A stretch of 64,000 nucleotides of DNA from an uncultured Alphaproteobacteria bacterium. GTDB lineage: Bacteria > Pseudomonadota > Alphaproteobacteria > Rs-D84. The notes below the pieces were generated by a model. The model worked only from the letters and a program-made list of their open reading frames with translations. It made no database searches and had not been told where the DNA came from. A program made the position numbers and the translations under genes. The DNA is taken from positions 316,132-380,131 of the forward strand of contig CATOOF010000001.1 in the NCBI GenBank assembly GCA_951801825.1. Reading direction: 5' to 3'. Below are positions 39,623 to 47,253 of this stretch, one piece after another (positions within the stretch are counted from its first letter, which is position 1; each line of letters begins with the position of its first letter).

Positions 39623-40243
39623 ATGGAAGGATTAAAGCAAAAAATTATGCGTTTTCGTGATTGGATTAAATCACCGCGCGGTAAAAAATCACTGTATGTT
39701 GGGCTGGTTGTTGTGCTGGCTGGGTGGGTTCTGTTCCGGTTTGCGGTAATCGGTGCCCAAAATCGTCTGCAGATATTTAATCCTGCGCGTGACATGGCGT
39801 CCCGCGGCGTCCCGGTACAGGTTTTGCAATTGCATAGCGCCCCGGGTGTTGTGCGTGAACCGCTGACTGTAAAAAACAATCGTGCGTATGTGTCTGGTGC
39901 GCGTGCGGGGTTGCTGCGTCCTGGTCAAAAGGTGGGGGATGGCGAAATAGTATCCGTATCATCTAACATTGATTTGGATACGGGCATGCATGTTGTCCGC
40001 ACACGTGGTGTGGCCGATGGATTACAGTATGCATTGTTTCGTACGACCGGCCATTTTATTCCGGTATATGCAATAAATAACGGTGCTGTTTTTGTTGTCC
40101 GTGACGGTTTGGCGGTTCGTACGCCGGTAACAGTTTCGCGCCAGGATGCAGATTTGGCATATGTTACGGCGGGTGTTGTTGATGGCGACATAGTTGTTTT
40201 GTCGCGCATCCAGGACGGCGCCAAGGTACGTGTAATCAAATAA
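39623..40243 (+). CDS. Short RND-type periplasmic adaptor without alpha-hairpin, 206 aa
   Basis: Its position between tolC and an RND transporter and a C-terminal V-x-x-G-V-x-D-G-D-I-V-V-L-S-R-I-x-D-G-A-x-V-x-V pattern fit the membrane-proximal domain of membrane fusion proteins. An N-terminal TM helix (about 22-42) and a short lipoyl/beta-barrel-like section (about 60-130) are present. Normal adaptors are 350-400 aa with a long helical hairpin that meets TolC. Here the hairpin is missing, with no frameshift visible. The start at 39623 lies 1 nt after the tolC stop. Confidence 0.65.
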   Translation: MEGLKQKIMRFRDWIKSPRGKKSLYVGLVVVLAGWVLFRFAVIGAQNRLQIFNPARDMASRGVPVQVLQLHSAPGVVREPLTVKNNRAYVSGARAGLLRPGQKVGDGEIVSVSSNIDLDTGMHVVRTRGVADGLQYALFRTTGHFIPVYAINNGAVFVVRDGLAVRTPVTVSRQDADLAYVTAGVVDGDIVVLSRIQDGAKVRVIK

Positions 40244-40271
40244 GATTCGAAAGAGACAGGAGAAAAACAAA

Positions 40272-43200
40272 ATGTTAAACTTTTTCGTACGTCGCCCGAT
40301 TACGACATTGATGTTTGTATTGTTCTGGGTGGTTCTGGGGTTGGTGTCATTCCCAAAGATGAACATAGAGCGCACGCCGTCGTTGGATTTTCCGATGGTA
40401 ACGGCAACATTTGTATATCCGGGTGCCGAACCTGCAGAAATAGAATCCCAGGTAATTAAAAAGGCCGAAGATGCGATTGCAGAGGTTGCGGGGTTGAAAA
40501 AGCTGACATCGCGTGCGTTTGAAAACGGCGGCTATGTGATGGCGGAATTCAACCTGGGGGTAAACGTTAATGACAAAGCGGCCGAGGTTAAGACAAAAAT
40601 TGACGGTCTGGCGTCGGATTTCCCTGATGCGTTAAAACAGCCGGTTGTAGAAAAGCTGAACCCGTTACAGGAATCTGTTGTGGACATTGTTCTGCGTGGT
40701 GCCTCGGCGCGTGATTTGGAAGAGTATGTGGATAATAACCTGTCCAACAAGATTACCGCTATATCCGGCGTTGCCAGTGTTGATGTGTTTGGTGGCCGCG
40801 AGCGCGCGGTTCGTATTGCGATGGATCCTGACCTGATGGCGGCCCGCGGTGTTACGATAATAGATATTGTATCTGCCCTGGGGTCAAAGAACCTGAACGT
40901 GCCGGGCGGTAAAATTGAATCCAGTGCGAACTCTTCAAATGTTCGCTTCATAGGCGAGTTTGCATCCGTTTCTGAAATAGAAAATCTGCAGATAGTAAAC
41001 GCCGAAGGCCAGCGTTTCAAAATATCGGACATTGCATCTGTGACCGATGCGGCGCGTGATGCGGAAACCGGTGCGCGCTATAACGGCGAAGATGTCGTGG
41101 TTGCGTCCGTGGTAAAGGCCGATGACGGTAACGCCATTAAAATTTCAAAGGCACTGCAGGAACGCCTGCCGGCGCTGATTGCGGATATGCAGACACGTTT
41201 CCCGGGTGCCGAAATGATGATTACGTCGGATTCGTCCATCTCTGTTTTGGATGAAACGTACAGCACAATCTGGGGCATCGTACTGGGTATTATATTTACG
41301 GTTCTGGTTTTGCTGGCGTTTACGGGGAACTGGCGCTCTACCATTATTGCGGGCGTTGTGATACCCGCGTCGCTGGTTGCCGGTTTCTTCTTTATGGACG
41401 GTTCCGGCTTTACAATTAATGCGATGACACTGTTGGCGTATTCGTCTGCATTGGGTACGCTGGTGTCGAATGCGATTATTCTGATTGAATCCGCCCTGCA
41501 GGAAATGCGCGCGGGCAAGCACCCCGACGATGCCGCCATTGACGGTACAAAGAAAGTCGCCGTTTCCGTTTTGGCCGGTGTTGGAACCAACGTCGTTGTG
41601 TTCTTGCCGCTGGCGTTTATGGGCGGTATCGCCGGCCAGTTTATGGCCCAGTTCGGTATGACTGTTGTATATCTGACATTGCTGTCGCTGATGTTCTCGT
41701 TCACGCTGGCGCCAATGATGATTGCAAAGTTTTTGCGCCTGACGGCACCCAAGGAAACAAAATCACGTGCGCTGGAAAAAGAGATTCCGGAAAAAACACC
41801 TCTGCGCCTGTGGTTTGATTACCAGTTCCGCCACCCGGGTCGTGTTGTCGGCATGGCGTTTGCGGTACTGATTGCGTCTTCGATGCTGGTCCGGTTTGTT
41901 GGTAACGAGTTTTCACCGTCGACCGATACGAATGAAATCACAATCACTGCGCGTGCGCCGATGGGTGCGACATATGAAAAGTCGGTTCAGATTTCGACAC
42001 AGATAGAAGAAAAGCTGAAAGATTTTCCGGATGTTGTCGCCACAACGACAAAAATTGGGGAAAACGGCCTGCAGAACATCACGATAAAGGTAGATTTGCG
42101 TGAACTGGGCGAGCGCCGCATCTCTGACAAAAAACTGGCGCGCCAGATGCTGCCAAAACTGTCCGATATTCCCGACGCTGAAATTCAGGTAATGGCGGGC
42201 AAGGGCATGTCGTCATCGTCGACATCTGACATGGTTTTGAATGTCTATGGCGAAGATGATGCCGTTCGTAACGAGTATGCGGCCCAGATTTTGGCAATGA
42301 TAAATGAAATCCCAGAGGTTGCGACCGCGGTCCTGGCCCAGCAGACGCCAAACAATGAAATTCGTTTTGTTCCCAACCAGGAAAAAATGAACTTTTGGGG
42401 TGTCCAGAATGCATATGCGGGAACGTCTCTGCGTGCGGCACTGTATGGAAACGACGATTACAAGTACAAAGAACGCGGCGAGGAATATCCGATAATCTTG
42501 GAATTTGCACGTCCGTTTAAAAATGGTTCGTTGTTTGATAATGTGTATGTGAACTCTCAAAAAGGCATGGTTGCATTGTCCCAGCTGGGCGAGATTCAAA
42601 CAGTTCCGGCGACATCTGAAATCCGCCGCCTGGACAAGAGCCGCATTACCGAAATCGATATAAACATCGGCAAATCGACAATGGGCCCGGTCCAGCAAAA
42701 GATTCAGTCCGCCATGGATAAAATGGAATGGCGCCCGGGCTATTACGCCCAGTTCGGCGGCATGTCCGAGACCCAGGACGAAACAACATCCGAAATAGGC
42801 CAGGCATTCTTGCTGGCGACTATTCTGACGTTCATGCTGTTGGCGGCAATATTGAACTCGCTGACGCATCCGTTCACAATCGCCACGTCAATCATAACCA
42901 GCTTTGCCGGCGTGTTCATAATGCTGTTCCTGTCGGGGGCGTCGATGAACGTTGGCGCGATGTTGGCGTTCGTTATGTTGGTGGGACTGGTGGTTAATAA
43001 TAACATTCTGGTCTTGGAACCGACGATAAAGCGCATATCCGAAGGTGCCGTTGCGCGTGTTGCGCTGTGGACGGAATTAACGGATAAAAAGAACATGGTT
43101 TTGATGACGTCAATTGCCGTTATTACCGGTATGTTGCCCCAGTTGTGGTCAACCGACGGTATGAAGGTTGCAATGGCCGCGGTTATGATTGGCGGTATGC

Positions 43201-43310
43201 TGGCGTCGCTGATATGGACGTTTACACTGACGCCCGCGCTGTTCTTCTTGCTGGAACGCATGCGTATACGCATAAAAATAATGCTGAAAAGACGTAAAAA
43301 GAAAAAATAA
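40272..43310 (+). CDS. RND family transporter lacking canonical proton-relay residues
   Basis: A 1012-aa HAE1-type RND protein: TM1 at residues 10-30, two large periplasmic loops (about 35-330 and 550-860), 12 TM helices and a Lys/Arg-rich end. In AcrB the proton path needs Asp407-Asp408 (TM4) and Lys940 (TM10). The aligned positions read LVSNAIIL (Ser399-Asn400) and GLVVNNNIL (Asn909), so all three charges are gone although the surrounding helices align without gaps. It follows tolC and a shortened adaptor. It may be driven differently, act as a passive conduit, or be degenerate. The frame is intact and well conserved, which argues for function. A terminator follows. Confidence 0.9.
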   Translation: MLNFFVRRPITTLMFVLFWVVLGLVSFPKMNIERTPSLDFPMVTATFVYPGAEPAEIESQVIKKAEDAIAEVAGLKKLTSRAFENGGYVMAEFNLGVNVNDKAAEVKTKIDGLASDFPDALKQPVVEKLNPLQESVVDIVLRGASARDLEEYVDNNLSNKITAISGVASVDVFGGRERAVRIAMDPDLMAARGVTIIDIVSALGSKNLNVPGGKIESSANSSNVRFIGEFASVSEIENLQIVNAEGQRFKISDIASVTDAARDAETGARYNGEDVVVASVVKADDGNAIKISKALQERLPALIADMQTRFPGAEMMITSDSSISVLDETYSTIWGIVLGIIFTVLVLLAFTGNWRSTIIAGVVIPASLVAGFFFMDGSGFTINAMTLLAYSSALGTLVSNAIILIESALQEMRAGKHPDDAAIDGTKKVAVSVLAGVGTNVVVFLPLAFMGGIAGQFMAQFGMTVVYLTLLSLMFSFTLAPMMIAKFLRLTAPKETKSRALEKEIPEKTPLRLWFDYQFRHPGRVVGMAFAVLIASSMLVRFVGNEFSPSTDTNEITITARAPMGATYEKSVQISTQIEEKLKDFPDVVATTTKIGENGLQNITIKVDLRELGERRISDKKLARQMLPKLSDIPDAEIQVMAGKGMSSSSTSDMVLNVYGEDDAVRNEYAAQILAMINEIPEVATAVLAQQTPNNEIRFVPNQEKMNFWGVQNAYAGTSLRAALYGNDDYKYKERGEEYPIILEFARPFKNGSLFDNVYVNSQKGMVALSQLGEIQTVPATSEIRRLDKSRITEIDINIGKSTMGPVQQKIQSAMDKMEWRPGYYAQFGGMSETQDETTSEIGQAFLLATILTFMLLAAILNSLTHPFTIATSIITSFAGVFIMLFLSGASMNVGAMLAFVMLVGLVVNNNILVLEPTIKRISEGAVARVALWTELTDKKNMVLMTSIAVITGMLPQLWSTDGMKVAMAAVMIGGMLASLIWTFTLTPALFFLLERMRIRIKIMLKRRKKKK

Positions 43311-43337
43311 AAAACGGGGCGGCGCCCCGTTTTTTTA
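43310..43337 (+). terminator. Terminator after the RND gene
   Basis: Stem ACGGGGC/GCCCCGT (43314-43320 with 43324-43330) with a 3-nt loop and a T-run. Confidence 0.85.
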
Positions 43338-43408
43338 CAGTAATAAAATTTGCGGTGTGCCCAAAAGGTTGTTATAATGCCGCCGTTACAAGTATCAAAA
43401 GGTTAGTT

Positions 43409-44014
43409 ATGTTACAGAAAAAAGACATTGTTGTTTTTGATTTTGACGGCACACTGTCGGCGTACGATTGCAATGTGGGGTTTGCAAAATATTGCTTTCG
43501 CCATTCGGTGCGTCCGTGGCTTTTTCTGCCGCTGATGGCGGTGTGCGGTGTTGTGCGCTGGGTAAAGCCCGATGGCATTTGGTGGCGTGAAAACATTCGC
43601 CGCTTTATGACGCGCGACATGGTAAAAAAACTTGCACCGGATTTTATCCGCCTGCATAAAAAGGAGCGTTTTGGCTGGGCCAAAGAGCAGGTTGCCGCCG
43701 AGCGCAATGCGGGTCGCATGGTTGTTTTGATATCTGCGGCGCCGGACTTTTTGCTGCCGGCGTTGGTCCGTGATATAAAGTTTGATGCGGTTATGTGTTC
43801 GCAGATGGATGCGGCGCGTCCGTGGAAATACAAATTTTTGTGCTGGGGGAAAAACAAGGTCTGTGCACTGGATAACTGGGCGCGTGATAACAAATACATT
43901 CCGCGCGTCGTTCGCAGCTATTCTGACAGTCGCTCTGACCTGCCGATGATGGAAATCGCGGCCGACCGCGTATGGGTTGACCGCAGAACTGGATTAAGAA
44001 AAGCGTCCTGCTGA
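43409..44014 (+). CDS. HAD-superfamily phosphatase (SerB-like)
   Basis: HAD motif I is VVFDFDGTLS (nucleophile Asp and acid Asp). Motif II is LISAAPDFLL with Ser, and motifs III/IV are the Lys region and SYSDSRSDLPMM, which give the Mg site. The subgroup with DFDGTL and a helical cap (about residues 30-100) includes phosphoserine-phosphatase-like and lipid-phosphate enzymes. The substrate cannot be read from sequence. Length is 201 aa. The start at 43409 follows AAAAGG. Confidence 0.85.
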   Translation: MLQKKDIVVFDFDGTLSAYDCNVGFAKYCFRHSVRPWLFLPLMAVCGVVRWVKPDGIWWRENIRRFMTRDMVKKLAPDFIRLHKKERFGWAKEQVAAERNAGRMVVLISAAPDFLLPALVRDIKFDAVMCSQMDAARPWKYKFLCWGKNKVCALDNWARDNKYIPRVVRSYSDSRSDLPMMEIAADRVWVDRRTGLRKASC

Positions 44015-44022
44015 TATAATAT

Positions 44023-44050
44023 GCCATGCGCGTTATAATATGCGCATGGC
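44023..44050. repeat. 9-bp inverted repeat around a promoter -10
   Basis: GCCATGCGC (44023-44031) and GCGCATGGC (44042-44050) are perfect inverted repeats flanking TATAAT (44034-44039), with the start codon of the next gene inside the right arm. A second TATAAT lies at 44015-44020. Confidence 0.6.
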
Positions 44051-44315
44051 AATTCCATTAATAGATACTTTGACAGATTTGTTAAGCGCGTCCAGCGGTG
44101 CACTGGTGGGCGCGATTGTAACAGGGCTGTTCAGTCGCGGCCGTAACAAAACGCTGTCAGAGCGCGTAATGGCCAGTCAACATGAATTGGAAAAACAACA
44201 GCTTGAAAATCAACGCCTGTTGGATGTGATAAAAGAGAAAGAAACAACGATATTGGAAATGCAGTTGGATATATTGGGAAAAGAGAAGGCAAAACCAAAA
44301 AAGCGGCGGAAATAA
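44046..44315 (+). CDS. Small membrane-anchored coiled-coil protein, 89 aa
   Basis: Not recognised. An N-terminal amphipathic or TM segment (about residues 14-32, SASSGALVGAIVTGLF) is followed by a Glu/Gln/Lys coiled coil (40-80) and a Lys/Arg-rich end. TATAAT at 44034-44039 lies 6 nt before the ATG at 44046, so the mRNA is probably leaderless. An alternative ATG 6 nt upstream abuts the -10 and cannot be on the transcript. A terminator overlaps its stop. Confidence 0.55.
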   Translation: MAIPLIDTLTDLLSASSGALVGAIVTGLFSRGRNKTLSERVMASQHELEKQQLENQRLLDVIKEKETTILEMQLDILGKEKAKPKKRRK

Positions 44316-44329
44316 CCCGCCGTTTTTTA
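44303..44329 (+). terminator. Terminator overlapping the stop of the 89-aa gene
   Basis: Stem CGGCGG/CCGCCG (44304-44309 with 44317-44322), then six T. Confidence 0.75.
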
Positions 44330-44352
44330 CTGGATTGCAAAAACTTTTATGA

Positions 44353-44358
44353 TATAAT
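44353..44358 (+). promoter_or_regulatory. -10 box of leader RNA copy B
   Basis: TATAAT within TGATATAAT, identical to copy A. The -35 region is weak. The transcript should begin near 44365. Confidence 0.6.
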
Positions 44359-44359
44359 C

Positions 44360-44527
44360 CATATTGCATCGGGTGACCCCCGGTGTGAGGTGTGATTACC
44401 TCTAACAACATTTTATACTCCACAACCGGTTGGAGGGTTGCGAATATATTGAATAAGCAACACTATCGTTGTTATAGTAATCAACCTCCAACCGCCCATT
44501 CGTCACGGGCGGTACGTTTTTTTATAA
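44360..44527 (+). ncRNA. Structured leader RNA, copy B, upstream of HTH gene
   Basis: Hairpin P1 is CATCGG/CCGGTG (44368-44386, one pair now T-G). P2 is GAGGT/ACCTC. Helix P3 is TAACAAC (44403-44409) with GTTGTTA (44468-44474), replacing TTACGAG/CTCGTAG of copy A by compensatory changes. The 45-nt core from ACTCCACAACC to AATAAGCAAC (44417-44461) is identical in both copies and contains the CTCCA/TGGAG and GTTGC/GCAAC hairpins with an AT-rich 15-nt loop. CCTCCAACC (44485-44493) can alternatively pair with GGTTGGAGG in the core. The terminator CCGCCC/GGGCGG plus T7 follows, and the HTH ribosome binding site lies about 13 nt after it. Confidence 0.78.
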
Positions 44528-44545
44528 AACCGATGGAGGATAAAA

Positions 44546-44800
44546 ATGGCAGTATCAAAAAAGCGTAAAGCTCAACTTAAGAACTATGCCAGCGAATTTG
44601 ACGCGTATTCGCCCGCATGCAAGACACTACGCTATGCGCGTGTTATGTTGGGAATATCCCAGGACCGCCTGGCCACGCGTCTGGGGATACCTAAAAATAT
44701 ATGGATAAAATATGAAAACGGGGCGCTGCGGATTCCAGATAGCATGATGTTAAAAATATTTATGTTTGGGCTGGATTTCTGGTGCGAACGTGATTTATAA
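44546..44800 (+). CDS. Small HTH (XRE-like) protein with structured RNA leader, 84 aa
   Basis: A Cro/CI-type helix-turn-helix is clear: LRYARVMLGISQDRLATRLG (helices 1-2), then IPKNIWIKYENGALRIPD (recognition helix and loop). A ribosome binding site (GGAGG) precedes the ATG. The gene lies behind leader RNA copy B and is followed by a terminator, so it is a stand-alone unit. The protein lines up with the 81-aa protein at 4993, which has the same leader. It is probably an autoregulatory DNA- or RNA-binding protein, with unknown target. Confidence 0.85.
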   Translation: MAVSKKRKAQLKNYASEFDAYSPACKTLRYARVMLGISQDRLATRLGIPKNIWIKYENGALRIPDSMMLKIFMFGLDFWCERDL

Positions 44801-44802
44801 AA

Positions 44803-44826
44803 AACGGGGCGCCGCCCCGTTTTTTA
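44803..44826. terminator. Bidirectional terminator between HTH gene and rmuC
   Basis: Stem ACGGGGC/GCCCCGT (44804-44810 with 44814-44820) flanked by A and T runs, overlapping the minus-strand rmuC stop. Confidence 0.85.
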
Positions 44827-45705
44827 ATTCTCTCCAAAATCCATGTCGCGCAGCTTTTCCGACCGCGTTGATATTTTCCGTACAGATGTCTGCAACTGGT
44901 CTATGTCCGTGCTGGTCTGGGCAAAGTGCCGCCCCAGATTTTCCGCCCTATCCGCCAGGCGCGACAGGTCCGTCAGCAGCAGGTCCAACTCCTTGCGTAT
45001 TTGCGCCGCAACACGTTTGATTTTTATATCCGACAATACCGCACGCACGGTGTTAAGGGTCGCCCACAGGGTCGACGGTGATACGATAAAGACTTTTTTG
45101 CGCGCCGCATAATCAACGGTCGCCCCAAACTCGCGATGCAGCATTTCAAATATCGATTCTGATGCGATAAACATCATTGCCGATTCCGCGGTCGTGCCGG
45201 GTATGATGTATTTCTCGGCGATTGCGTCAATATGCTTTCGTACGTCCAGTTCAAACTGTTTACGCGCCATGCCGTCATCCGCGTTTTCCGACATCCGGGT
45301 ATAGCTTTCCAGTGGAAACTTGCTGTCTATTATCATGTCGCCCGGCGGATACGGCAGGCGTATAACACAATCGGGCCGCACGCCGGTCGGCATAACGCAT
45401 TGAAACGCATAGCTTTCCGGCGGCATGATATCCGCAATCAGATCTTCCAGTTGGCGTTCGCCAAATGTTCCGCGTGCCTGCTTGTTGCCCATCAGGATAT
45501 TTTTAAAGTTTGCAATATCGCCGCTGATGTTTTTCAGTTCCGCCGCATTCTGCGTCAGCTTCCCCAGGCGGTCGGCCAAAACCTCGCGCAGGCGGGTGTT
45601 GCTTTCATGCAGGGGGGATAAATCCGGCATCGCCGGCCGCCGCATCAAAAGTGCCAGCTGCAGAATAACAATCAGCACCAATAATATTAAAATATAAGTT
45701 GTCAT
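44824..45705 (-). CDS. rmuC: RmuC family DNA recombination protein
   Basis: An N-terminal membrane helix (3-21) is followed by a coiled-coil segment and the RmuC nuclease-like core: GTFGERQLEDLIADIMP, VRPDCVIRLP, IIDSKFPLESY and the C-terminal SPSTLWATLNTVRAV. RmuC limits inversions between short repeats. At 293 aa it is shorter than E. coli RmuC (about 475) because the coiled-coil arm is reduced; the core is complete. Confidence 0.92.
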   Translation of the reverse strand: MTTYILILLVLIVILQLALLMRRPAMPDLSPLHESNTRLREVLADRLGKLTQNAAELKNISGDIANFKNILMGNKQARGTFGERQLEDLIADIMPPESYAFQCVMPTGVRPDCVIRLPYPPGDMIIDSKFPLESYTRMSENADDGMARKQFELDVRKHIDAIAEKYIIPGTTAESAMMFIASESIFEMLHREFGATVDYAARKKVFIVSPSTLWATLNTVRAVLSDIKIKRVAAQIRKELDLLLTDLSRLADRAENLGRHFAQTSTDIDQLQTSVRKISTRSEKLRDMDFGEN

Positions 45706-45747
45706 TTCCCAATCCTTTGCTAATATCGATTATAAAAGGATTTATAG

Positions 45748-46248
45748 ATGTTGCAAATGAAACTTTGCGGGGACATGGTTTTGCGTGAAAAATGTGCGCC
45801 GGTGGAAAATATTACACCCGATGTTTTGGCCGCATTGGACGAAATGGCCGAAATGATGCGCGAACAAAACGGTGTTGGTCTGGCCGCCCCCCAGGTGGGA
45901 ATTGCCCGCCGATTTTTGGTAATGATGGACCCCGATACTGAAACGGTTTATAAAATGATAAATCCGCGCATTGTTTCCTTCTCGGATGAAACATGCCGCA
46001 TGGAAGAGGGATGCCTGTCCGTGCTGGGGCCGGATAATCTGCCGGTGTTTGCACATGTTACGCGTCCGGCGGCGGTTGTTGTCGAATGGACGGATGAACG
46101 TGGCCAAAAACAGGGGGCGGAAATGAGCGGCATTCCGGCCCGCATTGTTCAGCATGAAACGGACCACCTGGACGGGCGTCTGTTCATCGATTTGCTGGCG
46201 CCTGTTCGCCGCGAAATGGTTATGCGAAAGGTACGGAAGCGCAAATGA
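45748..46248 (+). CDS. def: Peptide deformylase
   Basis: Removes the N-formyl group from nascent proteins. The three motifs are GVGLAAPQVG (42-51), EGCLSV with metal ligand Cys89, and QHETDHLDG with ligands His136 and His140 and catalytic Glu137. Length is 166 aa. The ribosome binding site is AAAGGA. The stop overlaps the fmt start by 4 nt (ATGA), so the two are translationally coupled. Confidence 0.96.
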   Translation: MLQMKLCGDMVLREKCAPVENITPDVLAALDEMAEMMREQNGVGLAAPQVGIARRFLVMMDPDTETVYKMINPRIVSFSDETCRMEEGCLSVLGPDNLPVFAHVTRPAAVVVEWTDERGQKQGAEMSGIPARIVQHETDHLDGRLFIDLLAPVRREMVMRKVRKRK

Positions 46249-47051
46249 AACTTGTTCTAATGGGAACGAATGGATTCGTCGTTCCAATTTTTGAAAAAAT
46301 AGCAAATGCCGGCCATGAAATTATGGCGGTATATACCCGGGCACCCAAACCTGTGGGGCGCCGGCATGTGCTGACGCCGTCGCCAGTCCATGACTGGGCC
46401 GCGGGTCGCGGTATTGCGGTTTATCATAATCCGCGTGAATATGACATGCACCCCGATATGGTTGTTGTTGTGTCTTATGGTGCGATACTGCGCGACAATG
46501 TGTTAAGTTCTGCGCCTTGTATAAACATTCACCCCAGCGACCTGCCAAAATATCGCGGCCCGTCGCCGATACGCAGCGCGATTTACAACGGTGACGCGGC
46601 GTCTGCGGTCTGCCTGATGCAGGTAACGCCCGAACTGGATGCGGGTGATGTTTACATGCGCCGCGCATTTGAAATCGGCGAAAACGATACAAATGCGGAT
46701 ATAGAAAATCGTGTATCTGAAATCGGCGGTGATATGCTGGTGCAATATCTGGCGGCGCCGGAAAAATATTCGCCCGTGGCGCAAACGGGTACGCCGACAT
46801 TCACGCGCAAGTTTACCGGCGATGATGAAATAATAGACTGGACACGCCCCCCCCGCGATATTCATAATCAGGTTCGCGCCCTGGGGGCGGGCCGGACAAA
46901 AATCAGCGGCATAGATGTAAAGGTTTTGGAAACAAAAGTAACAGATGGCCAATTGCAGATTACTCGGATTCAGCCTGCCGGAAAAAAACCGATGGACTGG
47001 AAAAGTTTTGTAAACGGTCTGCATGGCGCCGAAATTAAAAAAGGAGAATAA
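46245..47051 (+). CDS. fmt: Methionyl-tRNA formyltransferase
   Basis: Formylates initiator Met-tRNA. The N-domain shows the 10-formyl-THF site INIHPSDLPKYRGPSPI (catalytic Asn and His) and later TPELDAGDVY with the catalytic Asp. At 268 aa it is about 45 residues shorter than E. coli Fmt, with a compact C-terminal domain. It is coupled to def and followed by two Cys-rich mini-genes and truA. Confidence 0.94.
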   Translation: MKLVLMGTNGFVVPIFEKIANAGHEIMAVYTRAPKPVGRRHVLTPSPVHDWAAGRGIAVYHNPREYDMHPDMVVVVSYGAILRDNVLSSAPCINIHPSDLPKYRGPSPIRSAIYNGDAASAVCLMQVTPELDAGDVYMRRAFEIGENDTNADIENRVSEIGGDMLVQYLAAPEKYSPVAQTGTPTFTRKFTGDDEIIDWTRPPRDIHNQVRALGAGRTKISGIDVKVLETKVTDGQLQITRIQPAGKKPMDWKSFVNGLHGAEIKKGE

Positions 47052-47054
47052 AGC

Positions 47055-47252
47055 ATGAAATCTGGTAACAATGAAACTGTAAGCAAGATTTGTAAAAACT
47101 GTGAATCCAGCACCATAGAATGCACGACAGGCAATATGTACTGCTGTGATGTATCGTGGCTGCGCATGTGGCTAGCCGGGCCGCGTTTGGTTTCGCCCAC
47201 CCATACATGCCGCAAATGCATTCTGAAACAATTCATTACCAGGTCGCGCTAG
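47055..47252 (+). CDS. Cys-rich miniprotein, putative zinc binder, 65 aa
   Basis: Not recognised. It has eight cysteines including C-x2-C (CKNC), a CC pair and C-x2-C (CRKC), with a Trp-rich centre. The spacing fits a small zinc-ribbon-like fold. It starts 3 nt after fmt, and GGAG lies upstream, so it is in the def-fmt-truA operon. The next gene is also Cys-rich, so the pair may act together. There is no signal peptide, so a cytosolic zinc or RNA-related role is possible. Confidence 0.6.
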   Translation: MKSGNNETVSKICKNCESSTIECTTGNMYCCDVSWLRMWLAGPRLVSPTHTCRKCILKQFITRSR

Positions 47253-47253
47253 A

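Noticed and set aside
44360..44800. Type III toxin-antitoxin locus (RNA antitoxin, terminator, toxin)
   Set aside because: The layout is similar, but the leader has no tandem repeats and the protein is a helix-turn-helix type of 84 aa, unlike ToxN-fold endoribonucleases. Kept only as an alternative.
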